Source: Bacteroidota bacterium
Lineage (GTDB): Bacteria; Bacteroidota; Ignavibacteria; Ignavibacteriales; Ignavibacteriaceae
Reading direction: 5' to 3'
NCBI GenBank assembly: GCA_021824145.1
Contig: JAKALM010000001.1
Coordinates: forward strand, 186,001 to 250,000
DNA: 64,000 bases
Shown in pieces: positions 54,292 through 62,391 of this stretch. Numbering within the stretch: the stretch's first letter is position 1; every line of letters starts with the position of its first letter. Position numbers and translations under genes: made by a program. The notes beneath the pieces were generated by a model. The model had not been told where the DNA came from. It saw only the letters and a list, made by a program, of their open reading frames with translations, and made no database searches.

Positions 54292-55068
54292 ATGAGTAAG
54301 GAAAAAGGAATCCTCTTTGATGTTACGCTTTGTATCGGTTGCGGGGAATGTTATAAAGCATGTAAAGAAGAAAATAAATTGCCGCAATCAAATAAAGATT
54401 ATTTGAAAGATCATTTATCGGATAAGACTTTTACAGTTGTTGAACAATATGGAAATAATTATGCACGTAAACTTTGTATGCATTGCAACGAACCTTCATG
54501 TGTATCTGTTTGTCCGGTTGGCGCTTTTACAAAAAGTGAAACTGGTGCGGTGCTGTATGATAGTAATAAATGTATTGGCTGCAGATATTGTATGCAGGCA
54601 TGTCCACACAAAATACCAAGATATGAATGGGAAACAACTCAGCCGCGAATTAGAAAATGTGTACTTTGTTATGATAGAGTAAAAGCAGGTAAATTAACTG
54701 CATGTGCAGAAGCTTGCCCAACTGAAGCAACATTATTCGGTGATATGGATAAATTAATTGAAATTGCTAAAGACAGATTAAAAGAAAATAAAGATAAATA
54801 TTTTCAAGAGATATATGGATTGAAAGAGGCTGGCGGTGGGCATGTACTAATACTTTCAAATGTTCCTTTTGAACAGTTAGGCTACACCTCGCTTATACCG
54901 CAACAGCCAATGCCGGAATTTACAAAGAGGGCAATGGAAAAAATTCCACCAGTAGTAGCTGTTGGCGGATTATTTTTAACAGGAATGTATTGGCTTACAA
55001 AAAGAAAAAATCAAATTGCTAAAGAAGAAAACGAATCTTTACACAGGAAATATTATCATGAAAATTAA
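54292..55068 (+). CDS. Four-[4Fe-4S] ferredoxin subunit without export signal
   Basis: A 258-residue relative of the 51801 protein but starting directly with SKEKGILFDVTLCIGCGECYKACK; no Tat or Sec signal. Four cluster-binding motifs: CIGCGECYKAC, CMHCNEPSCVSVC, CIGCRYCMQAC, CVLCYDRVKAGKLTACAEAC. The C-terminal ~25 residues form a hydrophobic anchor (VVAVGGLFLTGMYWLTKRK). The clusters should face the cytoplasm, opposite to its counterpart in the other operon. It overlaps the NrfD gene by 11 bp. Confidence 0.92.
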   Translation: MSKEKGILFDVTLCIGCGECYKACKEENKLPQSNKDYLKDHLSDKTFTVVEQYGNNYARKLCMHCNEPSCVSVCPVGAFTKSETGAVLYDSNKCIGCRYCMQACPHKIPRYEWETTQPRIRKCVLCYDRVKAGKLTACAEACPTEATLFGDMDKLIEIAKDRLKENKDKYFQEIYGLKEAGGGHVLILSNVPFEQLGYTSLIPQQPMPEFTKRAMEKIPPVVAVGGLFLTGMYWLTKRKNQIAKEENESLHRKYYHEN

Positions 55069-56236
55069 TGAAATATTAAAACCGACTTTTTGGAAGATAG
55101 TTTCAGTATTAATTGTTACTTTAGGTTTATATTCAACTATATTTAGATTTACAAAAGGGCTTGGCGCAGCAACCCACTTATATGATACAGTACCTTGGGG
55201 ACTATGGATCGGGTTTGATTTTTTAGGCGTGGGGCTTGCAGCAGCAGGGTTTACAATTGCAGCTACGGTTCATATTTTTAATTTTCACAAATTTGATTCT
55301 CTTGTTCGCCCTGCAATTTTAACTGCCTTTTTAGGATACTCTGTGGTTGTGGGACTTTTAATAGTTGACCTTGGAAGGCCGGAAAATTTTTGGCATCCGC
55401 TTATCATGTGGAATTTTCATTCCGTAATGTTCGAGATAACTTGGTGCATCATTTGTTATTCGACTGTTCTTTTGCTCGAGTTAGCTCCTGTTGTTTTAGA
55501 GAAATTTGGTTTAAAGACTCCAATTAAAATTCTAAAAAAAATTTCTATTCCAATTGTTATTGCAGGAGTTTTATTCTCAACTTTACATCAATCATCTTTT
55601 GGCTCGCTTTATTTAATTGTACCAGGCAGGCTTCATCCTCTTTGGTATTCTTCTTTACTGCCGGTTCAATTTTATATTTCATGTATTGGGGCAGGCTTAT
55701 CAATGATAATTTTTGAATCGTATTTAAATGCAAGAGCCTTTAAAACCGGAATAAACTTGGAAGTATTATCAACAATATCAATTATTATTTTGGTTGACTT
55801 GATTTTAAGTTTTGTTATCAAGTTTGTGGATTTATTTGTTTCGGGAAAATTAATTTATCTTGCAATTCCTTCACTCGAAACTTATCTATTCTATCTTGAA
55901 ATATTAGTTGGAACCTTTCTACCAATTTACTTGTTGAGTTTTAAAAAATTTAGAGAAGATAAAATGTGGTTATATATTATTTCAATTTTTACAATATCGG
56001 GTTTTATATTAAATAGAATGAATGTAAGTATAACAGGTCTAACTGCTTCTTCAGGGAAAAACTATTTCCCATCATTTGATGAAATAAGTATTACGCTGAT
56101 GCTTGTTGTGTTGGCAATGTATGCATTTAATTTAATTGCAAAAAACTTGTCGGTATTCAATGAAGAAAACAACGATCGAGAATTAAATAAAAAAGAAAAT
56201 ATGTCAGAATCTCAAAAATTAATTTTAAGTGAATGA
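55058..56236 (+). CDS. NrfD-type quinone-interacting membrane subunit
   Basis: A 392-residue protein from the ATG at 55058 (ACAGGAAA site); an upstream TTG would overlap the ferredoxin gene by over 50 bp. About ten helices; VPWGLWIGFDFLGVGLAAAGFTIAA is the NrfD signature, and GRPENFWHPLIMWNFHSVMFE and STLHQSSFGSLYL match the 50545 protein. Partner of the cytoplasmic-side ferredoxin, probably exchanging electrons with menaquinone on the inner face. Overlaps or touches the next gene. Confidence 0.92.
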   Translation: MKINEILKPTFWKIVSVLIVTLGLYSTIFRFTKGLGAATHLYDTVPWGLWIGFDFLGVGLAAAGFTIAATVHIFNFHKFDSLVRPAILTAFLGYSVVVGLLIVDLGRPENFWHPLIMWNFHSVMFEITWCIICYSTVLLLELAPVVLEKFGLKTPIKILKKISIPIVIAGVLFSTLHQSSFGSLYLIVPGRLHPLWYSSLLPVQFYISCIGAGLSMIIFESYLNARAFKTGINLEVLSTISIIILVDLILSFVIKFVDLFVSGKLIYLAIPSLETYLFYLEILVGTFLPIYLLSFKKFREDKMWLYIISIFTISGFILNRMNVSITGLTASSGKNYFPSFDEISITLMLVVLAMYAFNLIAKNLSVFNEENNDRELNKKENMSESQKLILSE

Positions 56237-56237
56237 T

Positions 56238-56957
56238 ATGAAAAATTTAAATGATTCAGGAAATCGATTTTATGAATTTATGAAATGCATTTGGATGTCT
56301 TCAAATATAATTGAATATAAATTATGTGATAAAAATTTTGATTGCGAGAATTGTTCGTTTGACAAAGTTATTAGGAATTTATCAAACGATAATATTTCGA
56401 ATTATTCCGAGCAGCCAAATCTTATCAACAAATTGCTGGAAAAACTTAATGATATTAAATTCGATGATAAAATTATTTACTTGAAAAATTGCCTCATTGC
56501 TAAGCAAATTTTTTCAAACACTTATTTCCTTGGAATCAATCCAATTTTAATAAGTTTTTTAGATAATGTAAGCATTATGATGAAATATAAGCCATTGGAA
56601 AGAATTTCAATTGGGAAAAAGTTTATCAGTTTTATAGGTGATTGGGGCGAAATAAATTTATTGGCACCAATGAATTTTTCAATTTATGATAAAGTAAATA
56701 ATCCAACAGATAATCCAATGAAGTCAAAATGGATTGCCGTTGTCGGTGCAATCCAACAAGAGATTTCTGCAAGCAAATTAAATGATGATGCTTGGAATAA
56801 ACTATATAATAAATCCATTGGAATATTAAATGATATTAAATCATCATATCCCAAAGTTGGAATAACTATGCATGACGGTGGAGTAAATGTTAATTATCTT
56901 CATCAACTTGTTGGTAAAGAAAAATATTTAGAAATAATTAATTCATTATTTACTTAG
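56238..56957 (+). CDS. Cys-motif protein with degenerate GcvH-like region and GITMHDGG motif
   Basis: In this 239-residue protein (a GTG at 56229 is an alternative start), residues ~20-50 contain EYKLCDKNFDCENCSFDKVIRN, a C-x4-C-x2-C cluster seen in proteins near GcvH-like genes of anaerobes. The middle (FISFIGDWGEINLLAPMNFSIYDKVNN) is an H-like segment lacking a lipoyl Lys. Its GITMHDGG motif (~208-215) is the third copy in this operon. Probably soluble. Ends with a terminator. Function unknown. Confidence 0.7.
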   Translation: MKNLNDSGNRFYEFMKCIWMSSNIIEYKLCDKNFDCENCSFDKVIRNLSNDNISNYSEQPNLINKLLEKLNDIKFDDKIIYLKNCLIAKQIFSNTYFLGINPILISFLDNVSIMMKYKPLERISIGKKFISFIGDWGEINLLAPMNFSIYDKVNNPTDNPMKSKWIAVVGAIQQEISASKLNDDAWNKLYNKSIGILNDIKSSYPKVGITMHDGGVNVNYLHQLVGKEKYLEIINSLFT

Positions 56958-56981
56958 CAAATATTTCCATTAATTTTTTTT

Positions 56982-57010
56982 ATTCCCACATTTTTTGTGG
57001 GAATTTTTTT
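56982..57010 (+). terminator. Terminator after the plus-strand electron-transfer operon
   Basis: ATTCCCAC (56982-56989) and GTGGGAAT (56997-57004) with a T-rich loop, followed by TTTTTTT. It separates the 53350-56957 genes from the kinase/NtrC/archaemetzincin unit. Confidence 0.9.
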
Positions 57011-57079
57011 GCCTATTCAGTGAAATAATTGTAAATAGTAAATGTAATTTTAAAAGTTTGGATAAACGGGTGGGGATTA

Positions 57080-58675
57080 ATGAAAACAAAAATACGGAAT
57101 AAATTAAGCGTTCGACTTATCATTTCAATTTCCTTGATACTCTTTAGCATCTTGGCAATCTATACTTATATAATTATTAAAAATTTAGACAACTACTTAA
57201 CTCAAGCTCGCTTTGAAAGTGCATATAACATTAGCGATTTAATAAAAAAATCAACGCGCTACAGCATGCTTTTAAATAGGCGTGAAGACGTTCATCAGAT
57301 TATAAAAACTTTGGGAACTGAAATTGGTGTTAATAATATTAGAATTTATAACAAACAAGGTCATATAATTTTTTCAACTGACACTTCTGAAATTTTAAAG
57401 AAGGTTGATCTTTCAGCTGAAGCCTGCATAGTTTGTCATAACAGCTCGGTTCCTTTAAAAAGTTTGACTAATCAAAACAAAATTAGAATCTATAAAAATC
57501 CTGAAAACAAGCGTGTGCTTGGATTGATAAATCCGATTCAAAATGAAACTGATTGCACAAATTCAGATTGCCACGCTCATTCGCCGAAGGTACAAATTCT
57601 TGGTGTATTAGATGTTGTAGTTTCATTAGATAAGTTAGATCAGATAATTGCAAAGAATACAAGAGAAACTATTCTAAACGCTTTTCTAATTACAATTATT
57701 ATTTCATTTTTTGTGGGCCTGTTCATTACTCTTTTAGTTAATAAACCAATAAAAAAAATTACTAAAGGAATTGAAGAAATCGGGAAAGGAAATTTGAATT
57801 ATAAAATTGAAGTCAATTCAAAAAATGAACTTGGGCAAATGGCAAAACGGTTTAATGAAATGTCTGCAAAATTGGATGAGGCGTACAAAGAAATTAAAAA
57901 CTGGTCTGAAACTCTAAATGAAAAAGTGAATGAGAAAACTGAAGAGTTAAAAAATATTTATAACCAAGTAAACCAGATTGAAAAATTAGCTTCACTTGGA
58001 AAGCTTTCTGCAACGGTTGCGCATGAGCTGAACAATCCCCTTGAAGGTATTTTAACTTACAGCAAATTAATTACAAGAAAATTGCAGGCAATTCAAAAGG
58101 ACTCTGAGTATTCCAAACTAATTGAATATCTAGATTTAATATCTGGAGAATCAGCCCGCTGCGGAAAAATTGTTAAAGATCTGCTATTGTTTTCTCACGG
58201 CGAAAAAGATGAGTTTGCAAAAGAAGATTTGATAAAAATTATTGATAAAAGTATAACCGTTATTGGACATCATTTAGAAATTCATGGAATTGAATTGCAG
58301 AAAGAATTTCCTCAAGGTACAAATGAATTATATTGTAATGCCCAGAAAATTCAGCAGGCAATTATGTCGCTTCTAATTAATTCTATAGAAGCGATGCCGA
58401 ATGGAGGTAAAATAATCGTTCGATTAACGTGGGAAAATAATAAAGCGGTAATTAGAGTTATTGATGAAGGAACAGGAATTTCAAAAAAAGATTTGCCTCA
58501 TATTTTCGAGCCGTTTTATTCTACAAAAGAAGCATCTACCGGGACTGGTCTTGGGCTTGCAGTTGTTTACGGAATTGTGGCAAATCATAATGGCCAAGTT
58601 GAAGTTGAAAAGACTTCGGAAAAAGGAACAACATTTAAAGTTACATTACCACAAAATGAAAAATTAATTGAGTAA
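57080..58675 (+). CDS. Haem-motif sensor histidine kinase
   Basis: A 531-residue kinase with GTGGGGAT ribosome site. TM1 ~12-33; periplasmic part with CIVCH (116-120, c-type haem) and CTNSDCH (159-165, C-x4-CH); TM2 ~199-220; HAMP; HisKA with His315 in SATVAHELNNPLEG; HATPase_c with IDEGTGIS and GTGLGLAVVYGIV. Same architecture as the 47428 kinase but lacking its zinc-ribbon insertion. It precedes the NtrC regulator by 6 bp and should be its partner. Confidence 0.92.
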   Translation: MKTKIRNKLSVRLIISISLILFSILAIYTYIIIKNLDNYLTQARFESAYNISDLIKKSTRYSMLLNRREDVHQIIKTLGTEIGVNNIRIYNKQGHIIFSTDTSEILKKVDLSAEACIVCHNSSVPLKSLTNQNKIRIYKNPENKRVLGLINPIQNETDCTNSDCHAHSPKVQILGVLDVVVSLDKLDQIIAKNTRETILNAFLITIIISFFVGLFITLLVNKPIKKITKGIEEIGKGNLNYKIEVNSKNELGQMAKRFNEMSAKLDEAYKEIKNWSETLNEKVNEKTEELKNIYNQVNQIEKLASLGKLSATVAHELNNPLEGILTYSKLITRKLQAIQKDSEYSKLIEYLDLISGESARCGKIVKDLLLFSHGEKDEFAKEDLIKIIDKSITVIGHHLEIHGIELQKEFPQGTNELYCNAQKIQQAIMSLLINSIEAMPNGGKIIVRLTWENNKAVIRVIDEGTGISKKDLPHIFEPFYSTKEASTGTGLGLAVVYGIVANHNGQVEVEKTSEKGTTFKVTLPQNEKLIE

Positions 58676-58681
58676 AAAATT

Positions 58682-60037
58682 ATGAACAGAAAAGAAAATA
58701 TTTTAATAGTTGATGACGAAAAAATTGTACGCGAATCACTGTTCCACTGGTTTGAAGAAGAAGGTTATGAAGTTGAAACCGCCGAAGACGGTGAAACGGC
58801 GTTAAGAAAATATGAGAAAACAAAATTTGATCTTCTTTTGGTTGATATGAAAATGCCCGGCATGAGCGGCTTGGAATTATTAAGCACTATCAAATCAATC
58901 GACAAAGATTCCGTTATAATTTTAATTACCGCATTTGCGTCTGTTCCCACTGCCATAACTGCATTGAAAAATGGTGCCTACGATTATGTAACAAAACCAG
59001 TTGATCCAGATGAGTTGGCTCATCTTGTAAAAAAAGCACTTGAACAAAGAGCTCTGAAGATTGAGAACAAACAATTAAAGGAAAAGATTGATGAAATAAT
59101 TCGCCCGGATAATTTAATTGGTGATAGTCCTCAGATGAAAAAAATATATGAGCTCGTCCAAACCGTAGCTCCAACAGACACAACCGTTATGATAAGAGGT
59201 GAAAGCGGAACTGGAAAAGAACTTGTAGCAAAAGCAATTCATATTAACAGCAACAGAAAATATTTTCCAATTATTCCTGTCAACTGTGGTGCACTTGCAG
59301 AGACGATTCTCGAAAGCGAATTATTTGGCCATGAGAAAGGTGCGTTTACCGGGGCTCAATTCCGGCGTAAAGGAAAATTTGAAATGGCAGACGGCGGAAC
59401 AATTTTTCTTGATGAGATAGGATCAATATCTATTAAAATGCAGATTGAACTTTTGCGAATTATTGAAACCAAACAATTCAATAGAGTTGGAGGAAATGAA
59501 TTAATTAAAAGTGATTTTCGCGTAATTATTGCCACTAATGAGCCATTAGAAGAATTAGTTAAAGCTGGTAAATTTAGAGAAGATCTTTATTATAGATTAA
59601 ATGTTTTTACAATTGTAATTCCACCTCTGCGCGAAAGAAGAACCGATATTCCTGAGCTTGTTAATTTCTTTTTGAAAAAATTTTCTACTGCAATGAACAA
59701 ACCTATACGGCATGTTTCCCAGGAAGCAATGGAATTTTTGGTAAATTATGATTGGCCGGGTAACGTAAGAGAATTAGAGAATGCAATTGAAAGAGCAGTT
59801 GTTGTTGGCAAGCAAGATACTATAAAAGTGACCGATTTACCTTTTCACATTTCTTCAAATCATTTTGAATCTGAAAATGGAAGTAAAAGTCTTTCGTCAA
59901 TGGAAAAGAAATATATTTTGAAAATATTAAATGAGAACAATTGGAATATTTCAAAAAGTGCTCAAATTTTAGAAATTGACCGAGTGACTTTGTATAATAA
60001 AATTAACAAATACAGCCTCAGTAAAATAAATAACTGA
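58682..60037 (+). CDS. NtrC-family sigma-54 activator
   Basis: A 451-residue regulator. Receiver with DD (11-12) and Asp55 (LVDMKMPG), Lys in DYVTKPVDPDE; AAA+ with Walker A GESGTGKE (173-180), intact GAFTGA loop (220-225), Walker B GTIFLDEIGS, sensor I ATN and arginine fingers FREDLYYRLN (Arg305); Fis-type HTH ends ILEIDRVTLYNKINKYSL. Fully functional as a sigma-54 activator. Likely regulates the 53295 promoter and the paralogue at 61000. Its TGA overlaps the next gene's ATG by one base. Confidence 0.94.
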   Translation: MNRKENILIVDDEKIVRESLFHWFEEEGYEVETAEDGETALRKYEKTKFDLLLVDMKMPGMSGLELLSTIKSIDKDSVIILITAFASVPTAITALKNGAYDYVTKPVDPDELAHLVKKALEQRALKIENKQLKEKIDEIIRPDNLIGDSPQMKKIYELVQTVAPTDTTVMIRGESGTGKELVAKAIHINSNRKYFPIIPVNCGALAETILESELFGHEKGAFTGAQFRRKGKFEMADGGTIFLDEIGSISIKMQIELLRIIETKQFNRVGGNELIKSDFRVIIATNEPLEELVKAGKFREDLYYRLNVFTIVIPPLRERRTDIPELVNFFLKKFSTAMNKPIRHVSQEAMEFLVNYDWPGNVRELENAIERAVVVGKQDTIKVTDLPFHISSNHFESENGSKSLSSMEKKYILKILNENNWNISKSAQILEIDRVTLYNKINKYSLSKINN

Positions 60038-60573
60038 TGGACATCTTTATTGCACCGATAAGATTTTCCAACACGCTGTTGTTGAAAAATATTTTGGATG
60101 AATTAAAAAACAGATTCAATTCAGAAATAAGGGAAATTAATCTGCAAATAAACTTAGATGAATTTTATTCCAAAGAGCGCGGCCAATATTTTTCTACTCA
60201 AATTATTGCCGAAGCAATAAGTCATACTAAGTTATACGATGGTAAAATTATTTTACTTACTGATGTAGATATTTTCGTCCCTGTACTAACTTTTGTTTTT
60301 GGCGAAGCACAGCTTAACGGAAAACATTCATTAATATCGGTTTGCCGATTGCACGAAGAATTTTATTCCGGAGAAACAAACGAAAAACTTTTATTCGAAA
60401 GGACATTAAAAGAAATTCTTCATGAACTTGGGCATAATTACGGTTTACGGCATTGTATGAATTGGGATTGCGTTATGCATTCATCACCTGGAATTGAAGA
60501 AGTGGATATAAAAGGGAATTTTTATTGTGGCAATTGTGTAAAACAAGTTGAAGGTTACAAATACAATTTTTAA
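60037..60573 (+). CDS. amzA: Archaemetzincin-family zinc metallopeptidase
   Basis: A 178-residue metzincin. HELGHNYGLRH (129-139) gives the three zinc His and catalytic Glu; Met147 is the Met-turn in CVMHSS; C140, C145, C164 and C167 form the second zinc site of the family. Length matches archaemetzincins, aminopeptidases of unclear physiological role, first known from archaea and found in some bacteria. Translationally coupled (TGATG) to the NtrC activator, which is unusual and suggests a regulatory or processing link. Confidence 0.92.
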   Translation: MDIFIAPIRFSNTLLLKNILDELKNRFNSEIREINLQINLDEFYSKERGQYFSTQIIAEAISHTKLYDGKIILLTDVDIFVPVLTFVFGEAQLNGKHSLISVCRLHEEFYSGETNEKLLFERTLKEILHELGHNYGLRHCMNWDCVMHSSPGIEEVDIKGNFYCGNCVKQVEGYKYNF

Positions 60574-60999
60574 GGAATTAAATTCTCAATGGCGGTAATG
60601 CAGAATAAAATAATTTTTTGCAAATGAGAAATTTTTATCTGAAATGATTTAATTCTTTACAACCAAAAAAAACTTAAATAAAAAATTTTTAATAGTTAAT
60701 ATTTGTCAAGTGGAATGGATTATAATTGTTTTTTTTATAACAAATAGTTTTTCCATTGCTCCTTTATTTTTGAAAGTACCTATCATTAAATAAAAAATCT
60801 TAATTCATTGAAATATTTTCTAGAAGAATTTCTTTGGCGCATTGTTTGCAAACCAAATGATAGTAGAACAATCGGGGTTCCAAGTGACTGGGATTTTGTC
60901 AAAAGAAAATATTCAGTATAGAATTAAATTCTATCAATTGATGATTTCTAAAAAATCAAACACACAAAAATTTAACCTTAGTTAATTAGCGGAAATGTT
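60574..60999. other. 426-bp region before the GAFTGA-less NtrC paralogue
   Basis: Very A+T-rich. Contains a near-consensus sigma-54 promoter at 60835-60850 overlapping a palindrome GTTTGCAAAC (60844-60853). Upstream of it are poly-T/A runs (60731-60742) but no clear hairpin. A 42-codon open frame (60857-60985) has no ribosome site and is not called. Confidence 0.5.
60835..60850 (+). promoter_or_regulatory. Sigma-54 promoter of the degenerate NtrC paralogue
   Basis: TGGCGCATTGTTTGCA: -24 TGGCGC (one change from TGGCAC), exact GG-N10-GC spacing, perfect -12 TTGCA. Best match in the window. Transcription from about 60861 would leave a ~139-nt leader before the ATG at 61000, which has a GCGGAAA ribosome site. 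Confidence 0.68.
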
Positions 61000-62355
61000 A
61001 TGAATAAAAAAGACAGAATATTAATTGCAGATGATGAGAGAGTTGTCAGAGAGTCATTATATCATTGGTTTACTGAAGCTGGATTTATTGTAACAACTGC
61101 TGAGAACGGAGAAATTGCATTGAAAAATTTTATTAGAGAAAAATTCGATTTGCTTTTAGTTGATATGAAAATGCCTGGAATTGGCGGTTTGGAATTATTG
61201 AAAAGAGTAAAGGAACTTGATAATGAAGTTATTGTTATAATGATTACTGCATTTGCATCTGTTTCAACAGCAATTACAGCACTCAAAAATGGAGCTTACG
61301 ATTATGTTACAAAGCCGGTTGATCCTGATGAACTGACACATCTTGTAAATAAAGCGATTGAACAACGCAACTTGAAACGAGAAAATAAATTGCTTAAAGA
61401 AAATTTGGATGAAATATCTAAATCGGAAAATATTATTGGTGAAAGTTTTTTGATGAACAAAGTTCACGAATTAATTAATTCTGCTGCTTCGACAGATTCA
61501 ACTGTAATGATTAGAGGAGAATGCGGAACTGGAAAAGAACTTGTCGCAAAAACAATTCATTCAAAAAGTAAAAACAAATATTTTCCATTTTTATCAATTA
61601 AGTGCGGTGCAATGTGTGAGTCTGCTTTGGAAAAGGAATTATTTGGTGAAGATCCCGGGACATCAGATGGAAATCAAATTGTTCAAAAAGGAAAAATTGA
61701 ACTTGTTGAAGGAGGAACTTTGTATCTTGATGAAGTAAATTCTCTTTCACCAAAACTACAAGTAGAAATTTTAAAAGTTTTAGAAACAAAACAGTTTTGT
61801 CGTGTTGGAAATAATAATCCAATTTCTGCAAATTTTCGATTGATTACAGCTTCAACAGAAAATTTAGAAAAGTTGGTAAAGGAGGGAAAGTTCCGAGAAG
61901 ATCTTTTTTATAAAATAAATGTTTTCCCAATTTTAATTCCTCCTTTAAGAGAAAGAAGAGAAGATATTTTACTGCTTGCAAAAGAATTTATTAAATTAAT
62001 TTCTACTCGCGTTAGCAGGCCAATTAAAGAAATTTCAAAAGAAGCTTCAGAGTTTTTAACTAATTATGATTGGCCCGGAAATATTAGAGAATTAGAAAAC
62101 GCAATTGAAAGAGCAATCGTAATTGGCAAAAAAAATGAAATTGAAGTTGAAGATCTTCCTTTCCAAATTGCTTCAATTCAAATTGATTTAGATGACGACA
62201 AAAAAAGTCTTTCAGCAATCGAGAAAAGACACATCTTAAAAATTCTGAATGAAAACAAATGGAATATATCCAAGGCTGCAAGTATTTTAGAAATTGATAG
62301 AGTTACATTATACAACAAGATTAATAAATTTAATCTACATCGAATTTCTAAATAA
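61000..62355 (+). CDS. NtrC paralogue lacking GAFTGA and an arginine finger
   Basis: This 451-residue protein aligns without gaps to the 58682 regulator. Receiver intact (Asp55). In the AAA+ domain Walker A is GECGTGKE and Walker B is GTLYLDEVNS, but the sigma-54 loop at 220-225 reads GTSDGN instead of GAFTGA. The second arginine-finger position 305 is Lys (FYKINVF), and sensor I ATN is AST. The Fis-type HTH is nearly identical to that of 58682. It probably cannot open sigma-54 promoters and may compete with 58682 for DNA or heterohexamerise. Preceded by a sigma-54 promoter. Confidence 0.9.
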   Translation: MNKKDRILIADDERVVRESLYHWFTEAGFIVTTAENGEIALKNFIREKFDLLLVDMKMPGIGGLELLKRVKELDNEVIVIMITAFASVSTAITALKNGAYDYVTKPVDPDELTHLVNKAIEQRNLKRENKLLKENLDEISKSENIIGESFLMNKVHELINSAASTDSTVMIRGECGTGKELVAKTIHSKSKNKYFPFLSIKCGAMCESALEKELFGEDPGTSDGNQIVQKGKIELVEGGTLYLDEVNSLSPKLQVEILKVLETKQFCRVGNNNPISANFRLITASTENLEKLVKEGKFREDLFYKINVFPILIPPLRERREDILLLAKEFIKLISTRVSRPIKEISKEASEFLTNYDWPGNIRELENAIERAIVIGKKNEIEVEDLPFQIASIQIDLDDDKKSLSAIEKRHILKILNENKWNISKAASILEIDRVTLYNKINKFNLHRISK

Positions 62356-62391
62356 TTCACAAAAATTTTGGAAGCTTTCAAAAATCGTATT

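Noticed and set aside
56999-57012. GG-N10-GC sigma-54-like spacing before the 57080 kinase
   Set aside because: It is made by the right arm and T-tract of the terminator; the -24 half is TGGGAA, so likely chance.
60857-60985. 42-codon ORF in the leader of the NtrC twin
   Set aside because: It starts before the predicted transcription start, has no ribosome-binding site and no recognisable features.
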